Shown here: piece after piece, positions 53,456 to 62,576 of the stretch
Layout: each line of letters begins with the position of its first letter
Position numbering within the stretch: position 1 is the stretch's first letter
Assembly: GCA_036384915.1 (NCBI GenBank)
Contig: DASVLJ010000025.1
Coordinates: 124,001-188,000, forward strand
Source of the DNA: PKWO01 sp036384915
GTDB taxonomy: Bacteria > Pseudomonadota > Gammaproteobacteria > Burkholderiales > Burkholderiaceae_D
Direction: 5' to 3'
DNA length: 64,000 bases
Position numbers and translations under genes: made by a program
Notes under the pieces: model-generated
Told to the model about the DNA's origin: nothing
Database searches by the model: none
The model's input: the letters and a program-made list of their open reading frames with translations, nothing else

Positions 53456-53749
53456 ATGACCATGCCCGACGATAACCAGATCGCCGTATCTGCTCCAGTC
53501 GCAACCACGACACCAACGGTGGGCGGCTCAGCGTCTTCCTCTTCAGTCACCGGCAAGCCGGCTGTGGCGCAGCCGCAGCCCGAACCCGAAGTCACGCTTG
53601 AGCAATTCGGCATCGAACTGTCGCGCCGCGATAAGCGCGTGGAGCTGCTCAATGCCTTTGTGTTCGCCGAGCGGTTGGCCATGCGCTTCAAGGATACCAA
53701 GACGAATTACCTGACCCGCTTTGACGCGTTCGCCGACCAGCCTGCCTAA
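53456..53749 (+). CDS. Small tail-region protein
   Basis: 97 residues from ATG 53456, four bases after the previous stop. A disordered serine/threonine/proline N-terminus (about 45 residues) is followed by a helical part (ELLNAFVFAERLAMRFKDTK). The family was not recognised. It precedes the sheath gene; such small proteins can be sheath or terminator partners. Confidence 0.6.
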   Translation: MTMPDDNQIAVSAPVATTTPTVGGSASSSSVTGKPAVAQPQPEPEVTLEQFGIELSRRDKRVELLNAFVFAERLAMRFKDTKTNYLTRFDAFADQPA

Positions 53750-53766
53750 GACCACCAAGGAGACGC

Positions 53767-55497
53767 ATGTCCGCAGGGTATTTTTTCAACGGAAGGCAAT
53801 GGATTTCGCCGGCGACCATGTCGATGGTCGACGATTCGGCCATGGTCAGCCAGAGTCTGTCGGTGGGCAACGTCGCCGCTTTCGTGGGCCAATCGACTGG
53901 CGGTCAGCCGAATACGCCGCTGGTTTTCGGAAGCCCGGCCCAAGCGCAGGCGACCCTGGTAAGCGGCGAATTGTTGCAAGCCGTCCTGAAAGCCTTCAAC
54001 CCCAGCAATGAGACTGGCGGGCCGTCGACCGTGGTGGCGATCCGCGTCAATCCGGCCGTTCAGTCCTCCCTCGTCGTCAACGATGCGAGCGCGGCACCGA
54101 GCATCAATCTCAGCTCAGCCGACTATGGGCTGCGCACCAACCAGATCAAGGTATCGTTCGCGGCCGGCTCCAGCCAGGGCGTGCATGCCACTACCCAGCT
54201 TGGTAAAACCGTCTACTCGCAAGACAATCTCTACGCCGCACCGTTTAGCGTTCAGTACACCGGGGCTTTGGCCAGTGCTGCCCTGAGCATCAACAATGCG
54301 ACCGTGACCCTGGAGGCGCCGCTTGGCACCATCGTGGCGGCCATCAATCTTGCGACGTTTCCGACCGTTCAGCAACTGGTCGACAACATCAATTCCTACG
54401 CCAATTTCACGGCGGCCGTCTTGGGCGGCGCCGGCCCGCAACCGACCTTGAACGGCTTGGATTCGGTCACGCGGCAAGACATCAAGACCGTACCCTATGC
54501 TGTTACGGCGACGCTGCAGGCGGTGATCGACTGGCTCAATAGCCCGGCGCAGGCGCTGGTGGTGGCGACGCGTGCCAATGGCGCCGGCCAGCCGCCGGCG
54601 CCGATGTCGTTCACCTACCTTGCCGGCGGATCCGATGGGATCACCACGAACCAGAACTGGAGCAACGCTTTTGCCGCTCTGCAAACGCGATCCGTTCAAT
54701 GGCTGACGCCTGTGACCTCGAATCTGGCCGTGATCGCGATGAGCGACGCCCACGTGCAATACATGTCGACCGTGGGCCGCAGCGAGCGGCGCGCGATATG
54801 CGGCATGGCACTTGGCACTACCGACGCCCAAGCCATCGCGGCGGCAATGGCGATCAATAGCGACCGCACCTCGCTGGTGCACATCGGCTATTACGGGTAC
54901 GACTTGACTGGGCAATTGACCGGCCTGCAGCTGTATGCGCCATACCAGGCCGCTGCGGCGGTTGCGGGAGCGTTTTCCGGGCTGAACCCAGGCACGCCGA
55001 TGACGAACAAGGCGCTGGCCTTCAGCGGACTCGAGCGAGTTTTACTGAATCCGACCAATACCGATCCGCTGATTCAAGGCGGCGTCCTGTGCATCGAATC
55101 GACACCGAACGGCTACAAGGTCGTGCAATCGGTCAGCACCTGGCTGGTCAACAACAACTACGACAAGGTCGAACAAAGCGTCGGCTGGGCGCTCGACTTC
55201 ACCGTGCAAAACGTGCGCAAAGCCCTCGACATCCTGCGTGGCTCCAAGAACACGCCGATCACCATGTCGCGCGCAGTGAGCATCACGGAATCGCAACTAC
55301 GCTTGCTGGCCACGCCTGAACCCCGCGGGCCGGGCGTCCTGACTGGCGATGCGGAAAACCCGGCCTATCAGGGAATCACCGCTTCGACCGTGGCCGACGC
55401 CTTGGCCGTGTCGTTCCAGTGCTCCCCGGTACTGGGGGTGAACTTCATCCCGGTGACGGTCTTCTCCGTGCCGTTCTCGGGTACGGCGACGGCGTAA
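53767..55497 (+). CDS. Tail sheath protein
   Basis: 576 residues. Sheath subunits surround the tube and contract to drive it through the host envelope. Recognisable parts include the N-terminal VGNVAAFVGQSTGGQPNTP, a variable protruding domain in the first half, the core DLTGQLTGLQLYAPYQAAAA, the conserved AFSGLERVLLNPTNTDPL, and the C-terminal strand/handshake region (NNNYDKVEQSVGWALDFTV). It is followed at once by the tube gene, the standard pair of contractile tails, so the prophage is a myovirus. Confidence 0.92.
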   Translation: MSAGYFFNGRQWISPATMSMVDDSAMVSQSLSVGNVAAFVGQSTGGQPNTPLVFGSPAQAQATLVSGELLQAVLKAFNPSNETGGPSTVVAIRVNPAVQSSLVVNDASAAPSINLSSADYGLRTNQIKVSFAAGSSQGVHATTQLGKTVYSQDNLYAAPFSVQYTGALASAALSINNATVTLEAPLGTIVAAINLATFPTVQQLVDNINSYANFTAAVLGGAGPQPTLNGLDSVTRQDIKTVPYAVTATLQAVIDWLNSPAQALVVATRANGAGQPPAPMSFTYLAGGSDGITTNQNWSNAFAALQTRSVQWLTPVTSNLAVIAMSDAHVQYMSTVGRSERRAICGMALGTTDAQAIAAAMAINSDRTSLVHIGYYGYDLTGQLTGLQLYAPYQAAAAVAGAFSGLNPGTPMTNKALAFSGLERVLLNPTNTDPLIQGGVLCIESTPNGYKVVQSVSTWLVNNNYDKVEQSVGWALDFTVQNVRKALDILRGSKNTPITMSRAVSITESQLRLLATPEPRGPGVLTGDAENPAYQGITASTVADALAVSFQCSPVLGVNFIPVTVFSVPFSGTATA

Positions 55498-55508
55498 AGG
55501 CATAGACC

Positions 55509-55943
55509 ATGGCAATAGCGGTAACTTCGAATTTAAAAACCCGAACCGGGAACAAGATCGCCGTCACCTTCGGCGGCGTTCAGATCGGCCTGCTGCAGTC
55601 GGTGCGCCTGAACGACGACTATGCTCCAGAGCCTGCCAGCGGCATCGGCGACATCCACGTCCAGGAATACGTGCCGACCATGGCGCGGCACACGATCAGC
55701 GTGCAAGCGATGGCGTTGAACAAGGGATCGATGATCGCGGCTGGGGCTGCGGCGGAAAACGGCGACGCGATGCTGCAGGGGTTGGTGTTCGACATCGAGC
55801 ACTACTCACTGCCGGACGGCGCGCTGCTGCGTAAGTATGTCGGCTGTTCCTATGCGTCCGGCGATATCGAAATCACCAAGCATGCGATTGTCATGCAGTC
55901 GGGACAGTTTAATGCGCTGGATGTCGTCGGCACTGCGGTCTAG
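55509..55943 (+). CDS. Tail tube protein
   Basis: 144 residues, beta-rich, with KIAVTFGGVQIGLLQSVRL, then VQEYVPTMARHTISVQAMAL and DIEITKHAIVMQSGQFNAL. Size, predicted fold and place after the sheath gene fit the tube subunit that stacks in rings inside the sheath. It ends the first tail gene block and is followed by two minus-strand accessory genes before the tape-measure chaperone. Confidence 0.85.
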   Translation: MAIAVTSNLKTRTGNKIAVTFGGVQIGLLQSVRLNDDYAPEPASGIGDIHVQEYVPTMARHTISVQAMALNKGSMIAAGAAAENGDAMLQGLVFDIEHYSLPDGALLRKYVGCSYASGDIEITKHAIVMQSGQFNALDVVGTAV

Positions 55944-55975
55944 TTCATATCTTTTGGGCGAGCATGGCTCCGTGC

Positions 55976-56680
55976 TTAAAGGCCGAGCTGAAATTTTGCG
56001 GCTCCCATGTTGGGCGCATATTCCATGTTGAGCGAAGAAAATTCCGTGCCAAGATCCGGTTTTAGCATAGATCCGGAGTTTCCGACGTAGTCACTCGTGT
56101 TTGAAGATAGGAATACAATCTTGGTCGTCAGGCCGGCACCGCGAAGTGTCCTAGTTACATCCAGATAAGACTCGATGACGACACAATCTTTCATGGAGTC
56201 CTTTCCCTTTTTCGCGGGTGTAATTGCGCTGTTTAAGCGCGCTAAAGCCAATCCGGGAATATTTCCTCCCTGTGGGACCAGAATGCTTGCATTGATCCAT
56301 CGATCAACTGCCTGACGGGCGCGCGGTACATGCAAATCCAGATGATCCATGTCGGTCACCGTTGTTGCACCGAATGCCGACGCGATTGTATCTACTTTTG
56401 CGACCTGAGCCTTGAGTCTTTTGATCGATTCCTCGGCTTCCTCATGGATTGGTTGTAAGTGCTCGGTAAGCTCAGTGTGTACCTGTGTTGCGATCAGCCC
56501 GATTAGAGCTGTTCCCGTTTCCAAGTGGTTGAGTAAGTCGAGCGCTGCTCGTACATTGTGGGGATTTGATGTGTTGCGGGTTGGATCGCGCATGACGTCC
56601 AGAACGGAGCACGTGTCAATGCAGAGGATCGGTGCGCCTAGCTCAGTCAGCCGTGAAATCTCACTGTCAGGTAAGCTCAT
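55976..56680 (-). CDS. PIN-domain protein (putative RNase toxin or effector)
   Basis: 234 residues. The N-terminus ILCIDTCSVLDVMRD has the first PIN aspartate at D22 and a second acidic residue at D28. Later acidic positions (KDSMKDCVVIESYLDV) and the end strand KIVFLSSNTSDYVG complete the PIN pattern. PIN domains are metal-dependent RNases used in toxin-antitoxin and defence systems. At 234 residues it is longer than VapC toxins (about 130-140), closer to the larger PIN effectors. It overlaps by four bases the upstream partner gene, so it is probably the second gene of a two-gene unit. Confidence 0.7.
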   Translation of the reverse strand: MSLPDSEISRLTELGAPILCIDTCSVLDVMRDPTRNTSNPHNVRAALDLLNHLETGTALIGLIATQVHTELTEHLQPIHEEAEESIKRLKAQVAKVDTIASAFGATTVTDMDHLDLHVPRARQAVDRWINASILVPQGGNIPGLALARLNSAITPAKKGKDSMKDCVVIESYLDVTRTLRGAGLTTKIVFLSSNTSDYVGNSGSMLKPDLGTEFSSLNMEYAPNMGAAKFQLGL

Positions 56681-57345
56681 TCGCGGGACTCGTCATATTT
56701 CTTCAAAAGATCTTCTGCGAACTCGTATTGAGCGATTAGTTTGTGTGCGCCATCCTCGGGCCATTTCTCGATTTCGACTAGCCACCTTCCCAATAGTCCG
56801 GTGTCTATGCTTCTTTTGCTTCTGTACGCATCGACAATGAATTCCAACCAGCGATTGCGGTCGAGCGGGTGAGAGCCGCTTGTGGACTTGTTTGCCAGCG
56901 CGGAAAAACGGCGTAACGCTTCTGTGGTGGAGGGAGCGAACCAATGGTCAATAGATTGGAATTGTTTCGTTAGTGCGTAGGCGGAGCTCGTTTTCGTAGC
57001 TGCCAATTGACCAATTTTCAGCAGAAAATCTTGCAGAATCGTATTGTACGTTGAGCGAGACAACTCCTTCGCATTGATCGGAACAATATTGACGATTTTG
57101 AACCCGTTATCTTCGGGCCAAAGAACCAATCCGGCATGCGGCAGGTCATCGTTACCTAGTCGTTCCAACGCTAAAATGCCGTCTTCGACACCGGCACGTG
57201 CCCTAAGCAAGTTTTCGCGTTCTTCCGCATGGCGCCAAGGTGGGGAAGTGTTTTCGATTATGGCACGGCGAAATTCCGAATGATTAAAATTCGAAGCGTA
57301 AAAATGTAAATCCTGAAAAACTTCCAAGTTTGAAGAATCGGACAT
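56677..57345 (-). CDS. Partner of the PIN-domain protein, unknown family
   Basis: 222 residues, mostly helical and acidic, with no membrane segment and no recognised domain (WPEDNGFKIVNIVPINAKEL in the middle is the only beta-rich stretch). Its stop overlaps the start of the PIN gene by four bases, as in many toxin-antitoxin and defence operons. It is AT-rich and reversed compared with the flanking tail genes. It could be an antitoxin, a sensor or a specificity factor. It is longer than usual antitoxins and lacks an obvious DNA-binding motif. Confidence 0.65.
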   Translation of the reverse strand: MSDSSNLEVFQDLHFYASNFNHSEFRRAIIENTSPPWRHAEERENLLRARAGVEDGILALERLGNDDLPHAGLVLWPEDNGFKIVNIVPINAKELSRSTYNTILQDFLLKIGQLAATKTSSAYALTKQFQSIDHWFAPSTTEALRRFSALANKSTSGSHPLDRNRWLEFIVDAYRSKRSIDTGLLGRWLVEIEKWPEDGAHKLIAQYEFAEDLLKKYDESRE

Positions 57346-57520
57346 TTCGGTACCTTTATATGGCCTGAAAATTCACATGCGACTTACTACCATATGAACT
57401 GATAGCCAATTTTACATCGTTTGTTGTCCTGACCTTCCCAGGAAATGTAGGGAGCGCCCGCGGCTGGGTCGTGATTTAAGAATGTCCCTCAAGCCATCAA
57501 CTTGTTTTGGAGCAGGGACC

Positions 57521-57892
57521 ATGCCTCGCAAAGCACATGCTACAGATTTCTTCGTCGACGTTCCGGATCTTGGCCGCTTCAATTTCGCCCGCCGCCAGCT
57601 CGGCGACGTCTTCAAAATCCGTGGACGCTACAACCAGTTGACCGAGGGCTTCTACGACGCCGAAGGCCGCATGGCTGACCTGGTGGCGCTGGCCTACGTC
57701 ACCATCCAAACCCTGCTGGTATCGGGGCCGGAAGGATTCGACCTCGACACGCTCGACCCGCTGCTGGACGACGAATTCGACACCAAGCTCCTTGCCATCT
57801 GGAGCGCGCTGCGCGACAAGGAGCTCTCCTTTCGATCGGGACAGAAAGAAGCGCGCCAAGCGCCGGGGCCGGGAACTGGCCAACAGCTATGA
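57521..57892 (+). CDS. Tail assembly chaperone (unshifted product)
   Basis: 123 residues. GCAGGGA precedes ATG 57521. The N-terminal small domain (LGRFNFARRQLGDVFKIRGR) and the helical GRMADLVALAYVTIQTLL fit chaperones that coat the tape measure protein during tail assembly. The gene lies directly before the tape measure gene. The second half overlaps an open frame offset by one base (57792-58136) that continues in a way typical of the longer, frameshifted form. Confidence 0.75.
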   Translation: MPRKAHATDFFVDVPDLGRFNFARRQLGDVFKIRGRYNQLTEGFYDAEGRMADLVALAYVTIQTLLVSGPEGFDLDTLDPLLDDEFDTKLLAIWSALRDKELSFRSGQKEARQAPGPGTGQQL

Positions 57893-58136
57893 GCTGTGGT
57901 TTCGCAACAAATACTGCCTTGCCCCGACCGATCCGCGCTTCCTGAGCGCGACACAGGAAGAGATCGAAGCCGAATACTGGGCATACCAGTATCAGGACAA
58001 CAAAGTGCAGGACGAGATCGAGGACGACGATTTCGACCTCGCTGCCGTGCTTGCCGAGTACGAGCGGCAGGCCAGCACAACGCAGCCGCCTACGATGGCG
58101 GCCGATGATGATTGGGAGGAGGTAACGCTTGGCTGA
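57792..58136 (+). CDS. Tail assembly chaperone, frameshift extension (+1 or -2)
   Basis: This frame has no good start of its own. After a basic stretch (RKKRAKRRGRELANSYELWF) it codes NKYCLAPTDPRFLSATQEEI and an acidic tail, which looks like real protein. Joined to the 57521 product in the overlap near 57,830-57,890 it gives a protein of about 205 residues. Tail chaperones of many phages are made in two forms by programmed frameshifting: -1 in lambda, and a -2 shift was proposed for Mu. The offset here is +1 or -2. The exact slip site is not clear. The end overlaps the tape measure start. Confidence 0.65.
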   Translation: MPSGARCATRSSPFDRDRKKRAKRRGRELANSYELWFRNKYCLAPTDPRFLSATQEEIEAEYWAYQYQDNKVQDEIEDDDFDLAAVLAEYERQASTTQPPTMAADDDWEEVTLG

Positions 58137-61068
58137 CGTAAAAATCGGCGTCAATGCCGACGGTAGCAATGTTGCCAAGGCGGTCGACCAAGTCACCGAT
58201 TCCGTCAATGCGCTCGCTAAAGCCGTCGCGAACGCCGGCAAGGTCAAGTTCAAGCCGGTTGACGTGCAAGCGGCTAGCCGCGATCTGCAGACGCTGAACC
58301 AGCAATTCGAGATCGCAGCGAAGCGCTCAAAGTCGTTGCGCGATGCGCTCAAGGCGACCGGCCAGACCGGCCGAGCCATCCAAGACGTCGATTTTCGTAA
58401 GCTGAGTGTCGATCCCACGGTGTCGCAACGCATGCGCGACAAGGCATTCGGCTATGCCGCGCGTGGCACGGCCTGGGACATGGCGAACTTCGCACCGGTC
58501 CCGGACGCCTCGCCACAGCCTGGCCGTCCGCGCCGCTCCGCAAGAGGCGACGGCGCCGTCCTGGCCCGGGCTGGCAAATCCTTTGCCGGCGGCGTGGGCG
58601 GCGGCTTTGGGCAAATCGCCAATAGCGCCATCAACGGCGCGGAGCGTGGCGCCGCCGACGTGGAATCCGGCGGTTTGCTTGGCGGCCTGGGGGGACTGTT
58701 CAAGGGCGGCCTGGTGGGCGCGGGACTGTTCGGCCTGGTCAAGGCGGGACAAGCGCTATCCGAAGGCTATGGGCTTGCCAAAGACCGAGATGTCGGTCTT
58801 GACACGCTCAAGCGCCAAATGGGCGATCTCGGCATCAGCTTCTCTGGTCTCAAGGCCATGAGCGACCTTGCCAGCCAGGGCCTGGGTGTCAACTCCAAGG
58901 AGTTCGTCCAGCTCGCCGAGCAGTACAACAAAATCAGCCACAATCCGGACAAATCGGCCGATGGCTTGATGGGCGAGGTGCGCAGTTCCGTCGCCTTCGG
59001 CCGCGGCTACGGAATCGACCCTTCCGCCAGCGTCAATTTCTTCGCCGGCATGAAGCAGCTCGACCCGAAACAGAACAACCGAGATCTGGCCCTGCAGATC
59101 GGCGAGGCAGTGCACCGCGCGGGCGGACGGGCCATGGCCGACGACGTGATGCGCTTCGTGCAATCGATGGCGGCCAGCACGGCGCGTCTCAGCCTTTCCA
59201 CGCCCAATACCGGCGCCTACGCAGCGGCATTCGGTTCCATGCTGCACGGAGGATCGCCCGGCATGACGGCCGATAATGCCGCCGCCATCCTCGGGCAAGC
59301 CAATAACGCCATTTCCAACATGGGCAATGCCGGCGAGGCGGGGCAGAATTTCATCATGGGCTCGCTCAATGCCCAAGGGAGCCTGAACCCGGTTGCTGCC
59401 CGCGCGCAAGCAGCCGGCGGCCTGTTCGGCACGCGCGGCGCAACCTTCGGCACCGATACCGAACTGAGCAAGTATCTGCGCGGCCATGGCGTCGACCCGT
59501 CGATGGACGGCACCGTCACCGCGGCAAACCGCGACGTGACGAACTTCCAGGCGATCCGTGCCAACCTGGAACGGCAGTACCGGGATCCCTACCTGCGCCT
59601 GGACGGCGCACAAAACCTGTTCGGCTTGAGTTCGCCCGAGCAGGCGGCTGCCGTACTCAACCTCAACCCCGACCAGTATGGCGGGCTCGGCAAGGTGCTG
59701 AACCGTGCCGGCGTCAAGTTGACCGACGTGAACGCCGGCGGCATCGCAACGCTGGCGGGCATCGGCACCGCAGGCAACCATGCCGAACTGGATGGTATCT
59801 ATGCCGACATTGCGAAGCGCACCGGCAGCGGGGCGCTGACGAGCGAGGAACGAAAAACCCTCGACGCCGCCCAGAAGGGCAATAGCGAAGACTTCCGAGA
59901 TGCCCTGGTCAAGATCATGGCCGGCAAGGAGCAACAAGAGACCGAAGGATCCAAGCTGCGCGCAGGCATCAAGGATCTGGAAACGGTGCAAACCACGATT
60001 GGCGACAAGATGATCGGGCCGTTGAATGTCATGCGCGACGCACTGCTGAAGCTCGCTGGCGTCGACGGCAAGTCGGCGACAGCGGCCGGCCTGCGCAAGG
60101 CCGCTTACCAGGCCGAGCGCGACGAAGCGAACGCCGGATTCGACGAGCAGGCCGGCGGCATCAAAGGAGGCGCCCTGACCAAATTGAACGACCTGGAAGA
60201 GCAGAGGGCCAAACTCATCAACCCGGCGACCGGCACGCTGTATCTGCGCGGCCAGAGCCGCGAAACGGTGGTCAAGCAAATCGCCACCATCGACGCGCAA
60301 ATGAAAGCCGTCAAGGACCGGCGCGACCGGGATCTGGTTGGCATACAAGGCCAGCGCGGCACGGCCCTGGCCGATATCGATGCGCGCGAGAAAAGCGAAC
60401 GCGATGCGCTGAGCCAATCGACCGCGGCCCCGAACGCCGCGCCACCCGCGACGCAGGCCGATTCCAAGGCGCCGCAAGGGGACAACCGCGCCATCGGCGA
60501 GCGCAACAACAACCCGTTCGACATGCGGCCCTGGAAGGCCGGACAGGCGCAAGCGGATGGCTTCCTGAAATTCGACAGCATGCAGGCCGGCGTCACCAGC
60601 GGCTTCAAGAACCTGCTGTATGCCCAGGACCACCACGGCCGCGATACGATCTCCAAGCTGATCGGCGCCTACGCGCCCAAAAGCGACCACAATGACACGG
60701 ACGCCTATATCGCGAGCGTTTCCAAGATGACAGGTTTTGGCGCCAACCAAAAGATCGACCTGCACGACGCCAAGGCGCTGCGGTCGATCGGCATCGCCAT
60801 CCTCAAAAACGAAAACGCCAACAATTCCGTGACGAGCGACCAGGTCGACCGCGGCGTCGCGGAGGCGCTGGGCGACTCTCCCTCAAAAATCGCCAATACG
60901 GGAGGCAGGACGGGGCGCGATGGCGCCGTACAAGACACCGTGAACCTGAACATCAACCTATCGTCGACCAGCCGCAACCAGCAGGGGGCCACAGTCCAGC
61001 ACAACCTGCAGACCCAGGTAACGGTGCCGCGCGGCTCCGGCGTACAAAACGTCGCGTTAAGTCAATAA
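58129..61068 (+). CDS. Tape measure protein with C-terminal P5-like (muralytic-like) domain
   Basis: 979 residues from TTG 58129, with GGAGG nine bases upstream. The first 180 residues are helical. A glycine-rich hydrophobic part (LLGGLGGLFKGGLVGAGLFG) at about 184-215 is the membrane-interacting segment of tape measures. Long coiled regions follow. Residues about 785-910 (GERNNNPFDMRPWKAG, LIGAYAPKSDHNDTDAYIAS) match the domain of PRD1 P5-like structural proteins, often linked with peptidoglycan degradation. The protein sets tail length and may help open the cell wall during injection. The call is supported by size and by position after the chaperone. Confidence 0.85.
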   Translation: MADVKIGVNADGSNVAKAVDQVTDSVNALAKAVANAGKVKFKPVDVQAASRDLQTLNQQFEIAAKRSKSLRDALKATGQTGRAIQDVDFRKLSVDPTVSQRMRDKAFGYAARGTAWDMANFAPVPDASPQPGRPRRSARGDGAVLARAGKSFAGGVGGGFGQIANSAINGAERGAADVESGGLLGGLGGLFKGGLVGAGLFGLVKAGQALSEGYGLAKDRDVGLDTLKRQMGDLGISFSGLKAMSDLASQGLGVNSKEFVQLAEQYNKISHNPDKSADGLMGEVRSSVAFGRGYGIDPSASVNFFAGMKQLDPKQNNRDLALQIGEAVHRAGGRAMADDVMRFVQSMAASTARLSLSTPNTGAYAAAFGSMLHGGSPGMTADNAAAILGQANNAISNMGNAGEAGQNFIMGSLNAQGSLNPVAARAQAAGGLFGTRGATFGTDTELSKYLRGHGVDPSMDGTVTAANRDVTNFQAIRANLERQYRDPYLRLDGAQNLFGLSSPEQAAAVLNLNPDQYGGLGKVLNRAGVKLTDVNAGGIATLAGIGTAGNHAELDGIYADIAKRTGSGALTSEERKTLDAAQKGNSEDFRDALVKIMAGKEQQETEGSKLRAGIKDLETVQTTIGDKMIGPLNVMRDALLKLAGVDGKSATAAGLRKAAYQAERDEANAGFDEQAGGIKGGALTKLNDLEEQRAKLINPATGTLYLRGQSRETVVKQIATIDAQMKAVKDRRDRDLVGIQGQRGTALADIDAREKSERDALSQSTAAPNAAPPATQADSKAPQGDNRAIGERNNNPFDMRPWKAGQAQADGFLKFDSMQAGVTSGFKNLLYAQDHHGRDTISKLIGAYAPKSDHNDTDAYIASVSKMTGFGANQKIDLHDAKALRSIGIAILKNENANNSVTSDQVDRGVAEALGDSPSKIANTGGRTGRDGAVQDTVNLNINLSSTSRNQQGATVQHNLQTQVTVPRGSGVQNVALSQ

Positions 61069-61073
61069 CCATC

Positions 61074-62576
61074 ATGAAGTTCGACAACCGCAAACCGGGC
61101 CTGAAAGTCACGCTCATCAAGAACGTGGTTCGCACAAGCCTGAACGGCACCACGCCGGCCGGCAACCGGCCAAGTGCTGCCCGGCCCATCGACCTCACGC
61201 CCTACATGGGCGAACACAACGGCGTGCGCATCAGAAAATCGGTGCGCGAACCGGCCGGCTCGTTTTCTGTCACGCTGACCGACGAGCTGTTCTACATCGG
61301 CAAGGAAAGCTACGGCGACGCCGTGTACGGCCTGATCGAGCCGATGGATACGATCGAGATCCGCATGACGGGCAATGCCTACAAGAGCGCCAAGAACGGC
61401 GCTGCCAATCCGCCCATGATGATGCGCGGCTTCGTCTCCAGAGTGAGAAAACAGGAAACCATGGGCGCGAACGGCCAGCCGCAGCGCAGCATCGTGATCA
61501 GCGGCCAGGACTACGGCAAGATCTTGCAGATCCTGCAGGTGTTTTACATGCCGGGCGCGCCGCAGGACGCCAACTACATGACCAGTTTCCCGTTTTTCTC
61601 GACCTTCGGCCTGGGCAACAACATCCAAAGCGCCAGCACGTTCTTCCAGCAGGTGTTCGACAAGGTGGTCAATCCCTACATTGCCAATATGCGCAAATAC
61701 CCCAGCGGCGCGCCCAGCCAATCGCCGCTGTTGCCGATCAACACGGATATCGTGGTCAATGCGGGCCAGGTGTCGCCGTTCGGCACCGGAGGATGGCGCG
61801 GCGGCACGATCTATAACCTGCTGCTGTCCAACGGCGATATCGGACCCTGGAACGAATTCTTCATCGAGGACCGCGAGGATGCGCCGTATGCCGTGTACCG
61901 GCCAAACCCGTTTTACGACATCAACGGCACCCCCGTCTTTGCCTATCCGTATGGAAAGTTTCCCACCCAGACCGTGATCGGCCGGGCGGATGTGGTCAGC
62001 CTGGAGCCGGAACGCAGCGACGAGGATGTAGCGAACTATTTTTGGGTCGATGCCCCGCGCTTCAACCTGAACTATACCGACACGATGCGCGCACTTGCGT
62101 TCCAGGCGTCCGGCGCCGGCCAATCGCCCTACATCACGGACTACGCCAACGTTGACCCGACGCTCTACGGCGCGCGCAAGATGTGGGAACAAACCAGCCA
62201 GGGCGGCATGCTGGAGACGGATAACGGCAACGGCACGCCGGACGGCGCGGCGCGCGACAGCAACCAGGGCGACGCCATTTCCTGGATGACGCAGCGCCGT
62301 CAAGACCTGGTTGCGCAAAACAAGGACAACGTCCTGTTTGAAAAAGGCACGATGCGCTTGAAAGGCAACGAGAAAATCCGGGCCGGCACCTACCTGGCAT
62401 ACGACAGCGGCGGCATGCGCTCGCGCTACTATGCCGTCGCGGTCGAGCATGACTTCCAGCCGTATGGATCGTATTTCACTTCGGTGCAATTCGAGCGCGG
62501 TTCGAACTTCGCCGACCGCATCCAGCGCAACGCCGGCCGCGATTCGCCCTACCTCGCTGAAATGGTAGACAGCTGA
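61074..62576 (+). CDS. Baseplate hub protein (gp27/gpD-like)
   Basis: 500 residues. The N-terminal part (GVRIRKSVREPAGSFSVTLT, then DTIEIRMTGNAY) and the later MMRGFVSRVRKQ and QRSIVISGQDYGKILQILQ follow the beta-barrel layout of tail hub proteins. The C-terminus has SRYYAVAVEHDFQPYGSYFT. Hubs join the tube to the central spike, and the gene directly precedes a spike gene, with a one-base stop/start overlap. It could be more specifically a Mu gp44-type protein. Confidence 0.85.
   Translation: MKFDNRKPGLKVTLIKNVVRTSLNGTTPAGNRPSAARPIDLTPYMGEHNGVRIRKSVREPAGSFSVTLTDELFYIGKESYGDAVYGLIEPMDTIEIRMTGNAYKSAKNGAANPPMMMRGFVSRVRKQETMGANGQPQRSIVISGQDYGKILQILQVFYMPGAPQDANYMTSFPFFSTFGLGNNIQSASTFFQQVFDKVVNPYIANMRKYPSGAPSQSPLLPINTDIVVNAGQVSPFGTGGWRGGTIYNLLLSNGDIGPWNEFFIEDREDAPYAVYRPNPFYDINGTPVFAYPYGKFPTQTVIGRADVVSLEPERSDEDVANYFWVDAPRFNLNYTDTMRALAFQASGAGQSPYITDYANVDPTLYGARKMWEQTSQGGMLETDNGNGTPDGAARDSNQGDAISWMTQRRQDLVAQNKDNVLFEKGTMRLKGNEKIRAGTYLAYDSGGMRSRYYAVAVEHDFQPYGSYFTSVQFERGSNFADRIQRNAGRDSPYLAEMVDS

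Noticed and set aside
51700..53700. 666-residue minus-strand frame extending the neck gene upstream to 53700
   Set aside because: Only the part from ATG 52542 has a ribosome site and protein-like sequence; the upstream part is the shadow of the tail gene at 52615.
57468..57475. GTCGTGAT near the tail chaperone
   Set aside because: It has a changed last base, and the real start at 57521 is far away with a good ribosome site.
58756..60765. 669-residue minus-strand open frame inside the tape measure gene
   Set aside because: Antisense shadow; the plus strand carries the tape measure with ribosome site and domain support.
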